DNA from: an uncultured Oscillospiraceae bacterium | Lineage (GTDB): Bacteria; Bacillota; Clostridia; Oscillospirales; Oscillospiraceae | Reading direction: 5' to 3' | DNA: 23,345 nt | Assembly (NCBI GenBank): GCA_934569195.1 | Contig: CAKTKB010000010.1 | Span: 1 to 23,345 of the forward strand | Shown: piece after piece, positions 15,398 to 21,678 of the stretch | Layout: the number at the start of each line of letters is the position of its first letter | Position numbering within the stretch: the first letter of the stretch is position 1 | Notes under the pieces: generated by a model | What the model was told of the DNA's origin: nothing | The model's input: only the letters and a program-made list of their open reading frames with translations | Databases searched by the model: none | Position numbers and translations under genes: made by a program

Positions 15398-15413
15398 GTT
15401 AGCGAACGCTAAC
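15398..15413. promoter_or_regulatory. Palindromic operator copy D before feoB
   Basis: GTTAGCGAACGCTAAC is a perfect 16-bp inverted repeat, the most symmetric of the four TTAG-N6-CTAA sites, ending 20 bp before the feoB start. No strong promoter is visible next to it. It suggests separate control of feoB or an internal roadblock. Confidence 0.65.
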
Positions 15414-15433
15414 GGAAGGGTAGGATAGCAATT

Positions 15434-17926
15434 ATGGATTTAAGAATTGCCCTGGCGGGCAACCCGAACAGTGGTAAGACTACGCTGTTCAATGCGCTTA
15501 CCGGCTCCAATCAGTTCGTCGGCAACTGGCCCGGCGTTACGGTGGAGAAGAAGGAAGGCAAGCTCAAGAAGCACAATGACGTGACGATTACGGACCTGCC
15601 GGGTATTTATTCCCTCTCTCCGTACACGCTGGAAGAGGTCGTGGCCCGGAATTACCTGATCGGGGAGCGGCCGGATGCCATCCTGAACATCATCGACGGC
15701 ACGAACCTGGAGCGCAACCTGTACCTGACCACGCAGCTCACCGAGCTGGGCATTCCCGTGGTGGTCGCCATCAACATGATGGACGTGGTCCGCAAGAACG
15801 GTGACAAGATCAACACCCAGGAGCTGTCCAAGGCGCTGGGCTGCAAGGTCGTAGAGATCTCCGCACTGAAGAACGACGGCATTATGGCTGCTGCCGAGGC
15901 TGCCATTGACGCCGCCCGCAACGGCAAGACCGTGCCGATGCACACCTTCTCCGGCCCGGTGGAGCACGCCATTGCACATATCGAGGAGGCGGCCGTTCAC
16001 GGTATGCCCGAGGAGCAGCAGCGCTGGTATGCCATCAAGATCTTTGAGCGGGACGACAAGGTGCTCTCTCAGCTCAACATCCAGAGCTCCGTACTTAGCC
16101 ACATCGAAGAGGACATCAAGGCAGCCGAGGAGGAGCTGGACGACGACGCGGAGTCCATCATCACCAACGAGCGCTATGTCTACATCGGCCAGGTGATCAA
16201 GCGCTGCTACAAGAAGCACTCCGCCGGTAAGCTCTCCACCTCCGATAAGATCGATAAGGTCGTGACCAACCGCTGGCTGGGTCTGCCGATCTTTGCGGTT
16301 GTTATGTTCCTGGTTTACTGGGTCGCCATGGTTGGCGTGGGCGCACCGGCAACGGACTGGGCCAACGACGGCCTGTTCGGAGACGGCTACCATCTGCTGG
16401 GTATCGGCACGAAGGATTATGAGGCCGTGTCCGATGATTACACCGCCGCGTCTCAGGCTGTGGAAGCCTTCACCGGCATTACCTTTGACGACGAGGACTT
16501 TGACGCCGAGGCCGCTCTGGCTGAGATGAAGGCCTTCACCACCACCGACACCACCGCTACCGTGGATGTGGAGGATGAGGAGACCCTGGCAATCAACACC
16601 CTCACGGCTTATTACGACGCAATTCCCGACGGCGCGGACGAGGACGAGACCGTCGGCATGACCTATGTGGACGCCGTCGCCTACCTGGAGGAGAACGGCT
16701 TTGACGAGCCGGATCCCGCAGACTACGGCGTTTGGGTGCCCGGTATCCCTGTCCTGGTAGAAGAGGGCCTGGATAAGGCCGGCGCCGCCGATTGGCTCAA
16801 GGGCCTGATCCTGGACGGCATCGTGGCCGGCGTGGGCGCGGTTCTGGGCTTCGTGCCTCAGATGCTGGTCCTGTTCCTGATGCTGGCATTCCTGGAGGCC
16901 TGCGGCTACATGGCCCGTATCGCCTTCGTTCTGGACCGGATCTTCCGCAAGTTCGGCCTGTCCGGTAAGTCCTTTATTCCCATGCTGATCGGTACCGGCT
17001 GCGGCGTGCCCGGCATCATGGCTTCCCGTACCATTGAGAACGAGCGGGATCGCCGTATGACCATCATGACCACAACCTTTATCCCCTGCGGCGCAAAGGT
17101 GCCCTTTATCTCCATGATCGCCGGCGCTATCTTCGGCGGCAGCGCATGGGTTGCAACCTCCGCATACTTCATCGGCATGGCCGCCATCATTGTCTCCGGC
17201 ATCATGCTGAAGAAGACCAAGATGTTCGCAGGCGACCCGGCTCCCTTCGTTATGGAGCTGCCCGCCTATCACTGGCCCACCGTTGGCAACGTGCTCCGTT
17301 CCATGTGGGAGCGCGGCTGGAGCTTCATTAAGAAGGCCGGCACCATCATCCTCCTGTCCACCATCCTGGTTTGGTTCACCACTTACTTCGGCTTCGTAGA
17401 CGGAACCTTCCGTATGCTCAGCGAGGAGGAGATCGACTTCTCCATCCTGGCTAAGATCGGCAGCGCCATCGCCTGGATCTTCGCGCCTCTGGGCTGGGGC
17501 AACTGGCAGGCCGCTGTGGCTTCCATCACCGGCCTGGTTGCAAAGGAGAACATCGTCGGCACCCTGGGTATCCTGTACGGCGGCGGAGACGGAACCGTCT
17601 ACCAGAACCTGGCACAGGCCTTCAGCGGCATCACCGGCTACTCCTTCCTGGTGTTCAATCTGCTGTGCGCTCCCTGCTTCGCAGCCATCGGCGCCATCAA
17701 GAGAGAGATGAACAACGCCAAGTGGACCTGGTTCGCCATCGCTTATCAGTGCGGCTTCGCCTATGTGATCGCCCTGATGATCAACCAGTTCGGCGGCGCC
17801 TTCACCGGCAACCTGAACATTGTGGGCCTGATCTTTGCGGTTCTGCTGCTGGCCGGCCTGCTGTATATGCTCTTTAAGCCCTACAAGGAAGCGACGACCC
17901 TGTCCAGTAAGGCTGCCAAGCGCTGA
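15434..17926 (+). CDS. feoB: Ferrous iron transporter FeoB with a large acidic insertion
   Basis: The 830-aa protein starts with the FeoB G domain: G1 GNPNSGKT (9-16), G2 Thr36, G3 DLPG (54-57), G4 NMMD (114-117) and G5 near 142-145, followed by the helical GDI-like domain to about 275. The membrane part has the conserved Gate motifs GTGCGVPG (521-528) and PCGAK (551-555), and CAPCFA (745-750). It takes up Fe(II) across the inner membrane. Typical bacterial FeoB is about 650-750 residues; the extra length here is mostly residues about 305-440, after the first helix (284-302), and is rich in Asp, Glu, Thr and Ala. That loop is predicted to be extracytoplasmic. The ATG has a GGAAGGGTAGG site. 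Arg codons are mainly CGC/CGT, unlike the CGG-rich M16C gene, suggesting high expression. Confidence 0.97.
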   Translation: MDLRIALAGNPNSGKTTLFNALTGSNQFVGNWPGVTVEKKEGKLKKHNDVTITDLPGIYSLSPYTLEEVVARNYLIGERPDAILNIIDGTNLERNLYLTTQLTELGIPVVVAINMMDVVRKNGDKINTQELSKALGCKVVEISALKNDGIMAAAEAAIDAARNGKTVPMHTFSGPVEHAIAHIEEAAVHGMPEEQQRWYAIKIFERDDKVLSQLNIQSSVLSHIEEDIKAAEEELDDDAESIITNERYVYIGQVIKRCYKKHSAGKLSTSDKIDKVVTNRWLGLPIFAVVMFLVYWVAMVGVGAPATDWANDGLFGDGYHLLGIGTKDYEAVSDDYTAASQAVEAFTGITFDDEDFDAEAALAEMKAFTTTDTTATVDVEDEETLAINTLTAYYDAIPDGADEDETVGMTYVDAVAYLEENGFDEPDPADYGVWVPGIPVLVEEGLDKAGAADWLKGLILDGIVAGVGAVLGFVPQMLVLFLMLAFLEACGYMARIAFVLDRIFRKFGLSGKSFIPMLIGTGCGVPGIMASRTIENERDRRMTIMTTTFIPCGAKVPFISMIAGAIFGGSAWVATSAYFIGMAAIIVSGIMLKKTKMFAGDPAPFVMELPAYHWPTVGNVLRSMWERGWSFIKKAGTIILLSTILVWFTTYFGFVDGTFRMLSEEEIDFSILAKIGSAIAWIFAPLGWGNWQAAVASITGLVAKENIVGTLGILYGGGDGTVYQNLAQAFSGITGYSFLVFNLLCAPCFAAIGAIKREMNNAKWTWFAIAYQCGFAYVIALMINQFGGAFTGNLNIVGLIFAVLLLAGLLYMLFKPYKEATTLSSKAAKR

Positions 17927-17966
17927 TTTTCAGTAAAATTCTTTCTTAGAAAAGAGGTGTGTGTCC

Positions 17967-18140
17967 ATGCTGCAATGGATACAGGCAAATCTGGGAACCA
18001 TCCTGATCAGCCTGGTGCTGCTGGCTGTGGTTGCCCTGATTATCGGATATTTGGTCCGGGAGCGCAGGCAGGGCAAGAGTACCTGCGGAAATAACTGTGC
18101 CCACTGCGCCATGCATGGCACCTGCCACAAGGCGCAATAG
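17967..18140 (+). CDS. FeoB-associated Cys-rich membrane protein
   Basis: This 57-aa protein follows feoB by 40 nt and has a GAGGTG ribosome site. It has one membrane helix (about residues 9-30, TILISLVLLAVVALIIGYLV), a positive RERRQGK stretch and a short Cys-rich tail with Cys40, Cys44, Cys47 and Cys53. That is the pattern of the FeoB-associated Cys-rich membrane protein family, found next to feoB in Firmicutes and suggested to play the part of FeoC. The Cys and His residues (also His46, His50, His54) could bind iron or an iron-sulfur cluster on the cytoplasmic side; this is inference. Short genes of this kind are easily missed. Confidence 0.88.
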   Translation: MLQWIQANLGTILISLVLLAVVALIIGYLVRERRQGKSTCGNNCAHCAMHGTCHKAQ

Positions 18141-18156
18141 AGTCCATATTTTCAAG

Positions 18157-18184
18157 GAGAGGCCCGGAGAGATCCGGGCCTCTC
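18157..18184 (+). terminator. Hairpin at the end of the feo operon
   Basis: GAGAGGCCCGGA (18157-18168) pairs perfectly with TCCGGGCCTCTC (18173-18184) around a GAGA loop, 16 nt after the last feo stop codon. The following AAATTG is a poor T-tract, but the stem is strong. Confidence 0.6.
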
Positions 18185-18291
18185 AAATTGTCCCCAAAGC
18201 CCCGGGCCGTTTAGGTACCGGAAATATTCAGAAGCGTCTCTGCTTTCCCGTTCCGCCGCATGGATGCGCCTGCGGGTGGAGCGGCCCGCCC

Positions 18292-18333
18292 AATGCTTTC
18301 CCGACGCCGGATTCGCGCCGGGAAAGCATTTTT
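18292..18333 (+). terminator. Strong rightward terminator with no obvious gene of its own
   Basis: AATGCTTTCCCG (18292-18303) pairs perfectly with CGGGAAAGCATT (18319-18330), and the stem ends in a run of five T (18329-18333). It is 108 nt beyond the feo hairpin. It either backs up feo termination or ends a small transcript from 18185-18291. Confidence 0.75.
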
Positions 18334-18343
18334 GCGCTTTGTC

Positions 18344-18372
18344 TGGACATTTTTCGCCGGACGGGGTAAAAT
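18344..18372 (+). promoter_or_regulatory. SigA promoter of the short unknown gene
   Basis: TGGACA (18344-18349) and TAAAAT (18367-18372) are spaced by 17 bp, starting 11 nt after the preceding terminator. The predicted leader is about 15 nt and contains AAAGGAGGG. Confidence 0.6.
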
Positions 18373-18394
18373 AGCTGCAAAGGAGGGATTCGCA

Positions 18395-18622
18395 ATGGCC
18401 TGTTATGAGATGGTACGTTATATCAAAAATCTTTGCCGGAACAACCAGATGCGGGACGTCAGCATCGAGGAGGTGTCCGCCGAGGACCCGGAGACCTATG
18501 TCCGCGGACTGCTTCGGGGGCGGCAGGTGGAGCTGACCACGAGCCGCGCGCCGGACGGCTCCGTCACCGTTTATGCCAGCTGCGACGGCCTGATTCAGGA
18601 GTTCGTCTTTACGCCGGTGTAG
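18395..18622 (+). CDS. Unknown 75-aa protein
   Basis: I do not recognise this protein. It is 75 residues, soluble, mildly acidic, with no signal peptide or membrane segment. The N-terminal third (MACYEMVRYIKNLCRNNQMR) looks helical and the rest alternates like a beta-rich fold (VELTTSRAPDGSVTVYASCDG, then EFVFTPV). Three Cys are present (3, 14 and 63). The start is well supported by an AAAGGAGGG site, its own promoter and an independent terminator just upstream. It lies between the feo operon and metF but has no visible link with either. It is probably a real gene because control signals and frame agree. Confidence 0.62.
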   Translation: MACYEMVRYIKNLCRNNQMRDVSIEEVSAEDPETYVRGLLRGRQVELTTSRAPDGSVTVYASCDGLIQEFVFTPV

Positions 18623-18671
18623 GCTCTGTCGAAAAATTTATGAAATTTTCAATTTTGTGCGAAATTGTGAG

Positions 18672-18700
18672 TTGAATTTGACGCGCGACTGTGATACGAT
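18672..18700 (+). promoter_or_regulatory. Probable promoter of the metF-cooC-acsD-acsC cluster
   Basis: TTGAAT (18672-18677) and TACGAT (18695-18700) are spaced by 17 bp in an AT-rich gap. An overlapping alternative pairs TTGACG (18678-18683) with TAATGC (18700-18705). Either gives a leader of about 75-80 nt with a GGGCGC/GCGCCC hairpin (18717-18731) and a strong AGGAGG site. Confidence 0.5.
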
Positions 18701-18786
18701 AATGCTGTATCGATATGGGCGCACTGCGCCCTGTAGAACACAATACTTATGAAATGAGCGCATAATTTTTAGGAGGTATATTAAAA

Positions 18787-19743
18787 ATGACTGTTGCAGA
18801 AATTCTGGACAAGCGCAGCGCATTCTCCTTCGAGGTGTTCCCCCCCAAGACGGACGTGGGCATGGAGAAGCTGTGCGGTGAAGGCGGCGTGCTGGAGCAG
18901 CTCTACACCCTGAACCCCGACTACATCTCCTGCACCTACGGCGCAGGCGGCACCAATGTCGGCAAGAATCTGGAAGTGCTCGACAAGATCACCAAGGACG
19001 GCAAGTGCATCGGCGTGACCCACTTTACCTGCGTGGGCAACACCAAGGACGGCATCCGTCAGCAGCTGAACACCTACCTGGAGCACGGCATCAACCATAT
19101 GCTGGCTCTGCGGGGCGACCTGCCCTTCGGCTGGACCGGCACCGGCGGAGATCTGCACTATGCCACGGAGCTGGTGAAGTTTGTCCGTCAGGAGTTCGGT
19201 GACAAGTTCACCATCGCCGTAGCCGGCTCTCCCGAGGGCCACATTTCCTGCCGCAGCCTGGAGGCCGATATCGCCTTCCTGAAGCAGAAGCAGGACAACG
19301 GCGCGGACTACATCATGACGCAGCTCTGCTGGGACATGGATCAGTTCCGCTACTGGCTCGACGCGATCCGGGCCGCCGGTATCTGGCTGCCGGTGGACGT
19401 GGGTATCATGCCCATCCTGGACCAGGCTTCCACCATCAACATGGCGCTCTCCCGCAACGGCTGCGTGATGCCCCGCGCCCTGTGCGAGATCATCTCCAAG
19501 AACTGGATCTTCCCCAACCCCTTCTCCGTGGGCCTCAAGACCGCAAAGGGCGACGACGCCTGCTTCGACGCCGCCGTGGAGGCCAAGAAGGCAAGCTTCA
19601 AGGAAGCCGGTATCGAGTATACCATCAACCAGATCGACGAGTACCGCGCCTGCGGCATCAACGGCATCCACCTGTACGCCCTCAACAAGTATGAGGATGT
19701 AGCCCGGATTGCCAAGGAAGCCGGCCTGCTGGACCTGATCTGA
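18787..19743 (+). CDS. metF: Methylenetetrahydrofolate reductase (MetF)
   Basis: The 318-aa protein is a MetF-type TIM barrel. FSFEVFPPK (14-21 region) holds Glu16, the equivalent of the catalytic Glu28 of the E. coli enzyme, and ALRGDLP (107-113) has the RGD segment that contacts FAD and folate. It reduces methylene-THF to methyl-THF, the last step of the methyl branch of the Wood-Ljungdahl pathway. The ATG has AGGAGG 9 nt upstream. It is first in line with cooC, acsD and acsC, all on the plus strand, which points to a role in acetyl-CoA synthesis or reversal rather than only methionine synthesis. In many acetogens metF is next to metV; no metV is found beside it here. Confidence 0.95.
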   Translation: MTVAEILDKRSAFSFEVFPPKTDVGMEKLCGEGGVLEQLYTLNPDYISCTYGAGGTNVGKNLEVLDKITKDGKCIGVTHFTCVGNTKDGIRQQLNTYLEHGINHMLALRGDLPFGWTGTGGDLHYATELVKFVRQEFGDKFTIAVAGSPEGHISCRSLEADIAFLKQKQDNGADYIMTQLCWDMDQFRYWLDAIRAAGIWLPVDVGIMPILDQASTINMALSRNGCVMPRALCEIISKNWIFPNPFSVGLKTAKGDDACFDAAVEAKKASFKEAGIEYTINQIDEYRACGINGIHLYALNKYEDVARIAKEAGLLDLI

Positions 19744-19752
19744 TTATGACCG

Positions 19753-19779
19753 CTCACCGCCCCTCTTCGGGGCGGTGAG
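19753..19779 (+). terminator. Strong hairpin between metF and cooC
   Basis: CTCACCGCCCC (19753-19763) pairs perfectly with GGGGCGGTGAG (19769-19779) around TCTTC. It is 10 nt after the metF stop and 33 nt before the cooC start. The T-rich part (TATTTTCC) starts a few nt later, so it may be a partial terminator or a stability/processing element that sets the metF-to-acs ratio. Confidence 0.45.
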
Positions 19780-19812
19780 GGCGTGTATTTTCCAAAGGAG
19801 CTGGAGTTTTTT

Positions 19813-20586
19813 ATGGCAACACCCCACACAATCGCCGTAGCCGGTAAGGGCGGCGTGGGAAAGACAACAACCTGCGGCATGATTATCGACTACCTTTGCA
19901 GCCAGGGAAAAGGCCCGCTGCTGGTGGTGGATGCCGACGCCAATTCCAACCTCAATGAGGTCCTGGGCGTGGAAGTGGATACCACCCTGGGGGACATTCG
20001 GGAGGAAATGGCGCAGGCGGAGCTGCGGGGCAACACCATCCCCGCCGGTATGACCAAGGCGGACTATGCCGAGTACAAGTTCAACTCCGCACTGGTGGAG
20101 GAGGACGATTTCGACATGATCGTCATGGGCCGCACCCAGGGCAAGGGCTGCTATTGCTACGTCAACGGCGTGCTCAAGACCCAGGTGGACAAGTATGCCA
20201 AGAACTACCGGTATGTGGTGATGGATAACGAGGCGGGGCTGGAGCATGTAGCCCGGGGCACGCTGCCCCATGTGGATACCATGCTGCTGATTTCGGACAG
20301 CTCCCGCCGAGGCATCCAGGCAGTGGCCCGGATTGCGCAGATGGTCCGGGAATTGGACCTGAAGCCGGGGAGAATGGGACTGATTGTCAACCGTGCGCCG
20401 GGGGGCGTGCTGGATGACGGCGTCCGCGCCGAGATCGAGAAGCATGGCCTGGAGCTGCTGGGCGTTCTGCCCCAGGACGAGGCTGTGTATCGCTGCGACT
20501 GTGACGGCGAGCCGTCGGCAAAGCTTCCCGCGTCCAATCCGGTCAAGACCGCGCTGCGGGGGATTATGCAGGAATTGGGCCTGTAA
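19813..20586 (+). CDS. cooC: CODH/ACS nickel-insertion ATPase CooC (AcsF-like)
   Basis: The 257-aa protein is a MinD/ParA-type ATPase with a deviant Walker A GKGGVGKT (11-18, signature Lys12), DADANSNL at 40-47, and the CooC-specific CxC motif Cys113-Tyr-Cys115 in KGCYCYVNG. In CooC the CxC pair holds the dimer together and binds nickel. The family loads nickel into the C-cluster of carbon monoxide dehydrogenase, or the A-cluster of acetyl-CoA synthase in the AcsF case; which applies here cannot be decided. I place the start at 19813 (MATPHTIAVAG), with GGAG 6 nt upstream; a GTG 30 nt earlier would overlap an AAAGGAG site. It lies between metF and acsD, so nearby CODH and ACS genes are expected outside the window. 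Confidence 0.93.
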   Translation: MATPHTIAVAGKGGVGKTTTCGMIIDYLCSQGKGPLLVVDADANSNLNEVLGVEVDTTLGDIREEMAQAELRGNTIPAGMTKADYAEYKFNSALVEEDDFDMIVMGRTQGKGCYCYVNGVLKTQVDKYAKNYRYVVMDNEAGLEHVARGTLPHVDTMLLISDSSRRGIQAVARIAQMVRELDLKPGRMGLIVNRAPGGVLDDGVRAEIEKHGLELLGVLPQDEAVYRCDCDGEPSAKLPASNPVKTALRGIMQELGL

Positions 20587-20715
20587 AGCCTCCGGTGCGG
20601 GAAAATTCGTATAAAAGCTGAAAAATGGCGGACCGGGAGTGTGGAGTTCCCGAGCCTCCCTGCCTTCAGTTTTTCCAATATCATCCTATCTATTATTTCA
20701 AGGGGGAAACCAACT
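20587..20715. other. 129-nt gap between cooC and acsD
   Basis: No open frame or clear promoter is seen. It contains a weak hairpin (CGGGA 20634-20638 with TCCCG 20648-20652), a run of T near 20670, and the AAGGGGG ribosome site of acsD. It is long for an operon gap, so an internal promoter or attenuator is possible. Confidence 0.35.
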
Positions 20716-21657
20716 ATGTCTTTTGTTCCCAAGACGCAGCCCTACAGCGGCAAGATCAATGCCGTTACGCTGGGTACCGGTGACAAGGCAATCGTCATCG
20801 GCGGCCAGAATGTGCTGCCCTTCTACACCTTCGACGCACCCATCGAGAACGCGCCGAAGATTGGCGTGGAAGTTTCCGATCTGGCAGACGGCTGGAATGT
20901 GCCGGGCCTGAAGGAGTTCTACGCCGGCTGCACCACCATGGCTGACTACGCAAAGAAGGCCGAGACCATGGAGGGCGCCGATTTTATCTGCCTGCACTTT
21001 GAATCCGCCGACCCCAACGGCGTCAACCGGTCTGTGGAGGACTGCGTTGCCGAGGCCAAGGCCGTGGCGGAGGTCGTCAGCATGCCCATCGTGATCATGG
21101 GCTGCAAGAACATCGAGAAGGACGGCGAGCTGTTTTCCAAGATCGCCGAGGCGCTCCAGGGAAAGAACATCCTGGTGCTCTCCGCCCGCAGCGAGGACTA
21201 TAAGACCGTGGGCGCATCCGTGGGCCTGGCCTACGGGCAGAAGGTCGGCGCCGAGACGGCCGACGATATCAACCTGGCCAAGCAGCTCAACATTATGCTC
21301 AAGGGCCTGACGGTTCCTGCCGAGTCCATCGTGATGAACATCGGTACCGCCGCCGTGGGCTATGGCTTTGAGTACGTGGCATCCACCCTGGACCGGGTGC
21401 GCGCCGCTGCCCTTGCCCAGTCCGATGCCGACCTGCAGATGCCCATTATGGCTCCCGTGTCCCCGGATACCTGGGGCGTGAAGGAGTCCACCGCTTCCGA
21501 AGAGGATGAGCCCACTTGGGGCAGCCAGGAGGAGCGGGGAATTGACATGGAGATTGCTACCGCTGCCGCGAATCTGACCGGCGGCGCCGACGCGGTCATC
21601 ATGCGCCATCCCGCTGCCGTGGCTACCATCAAGAAGTTCATTACGGAACTTGTCTAA
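20716..21657 (+). CDS. acsD: Corrinoid iron-sulfur protein small subunit (CODH/ACS delta subunit, AcsD)
   Basis: The 313-aa protein matches AcsD/CdhD through KTQPYSGKINAVTLGTGDKAIVIGG at the start, DFICLHFESADPNG, MPIVIMGCKNIEKDGELFSKIAEAL and the end ADAVIMRHPAAVATIKKFITEL. It is a TIM-barrel subunit that pairs with AcsC to form the corrinoid iron-sulfur protein, which carries the methyl group from methyl-THF to acetyl-CoA synthase. The ATG has an AAGGGGG site. It lies 21 nt ahead of acsC, in the order expected for the carbonyl branch. Length is close to that of characterised AcsD. Confidence 0.95.
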   Translation: MSFVPKTQPYSGKINAVTLGTGDKAIVIGGQNVLPFYTFDAPIENAPKIGVEVSDLADGWNVPGLKEFYAGCTTMADYAKKAETMEGADFICLHFESADPNGVNRSVEDCVAEAKAVAEVVSMPIVIMGCKNIEKDGELFSKIAEALQGKNILVLSARSEDYKTVGASVGLAYGQKVGAETADDINLAKQLNIMLKGLTVPAESIVMNIGTAAVGYGFEYVASTLDRVRAAALAQSDADLQMPIMAPVSPDTWGVKESTASEEDEPTWGSQEERGIDMEIATAAANLTGGADAVIMRHPAAVATIKKFITELV

Positions 21658-21678
21658 TTCGGAAGGAGGATACATACA

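Noticed and set aside
15440..17272. 610-aa minus-strand open frame opposite feoB
   Set aside because: Composition is that of a reversed coding frame (many His, Gly, Asp and Val), with no known domain.
18701..18786. THF or cobalamin riboswitch before metF
   Set aside because: The leader is too short for a cobalamin riboswitch and I could not find the conserved blocks of either class.
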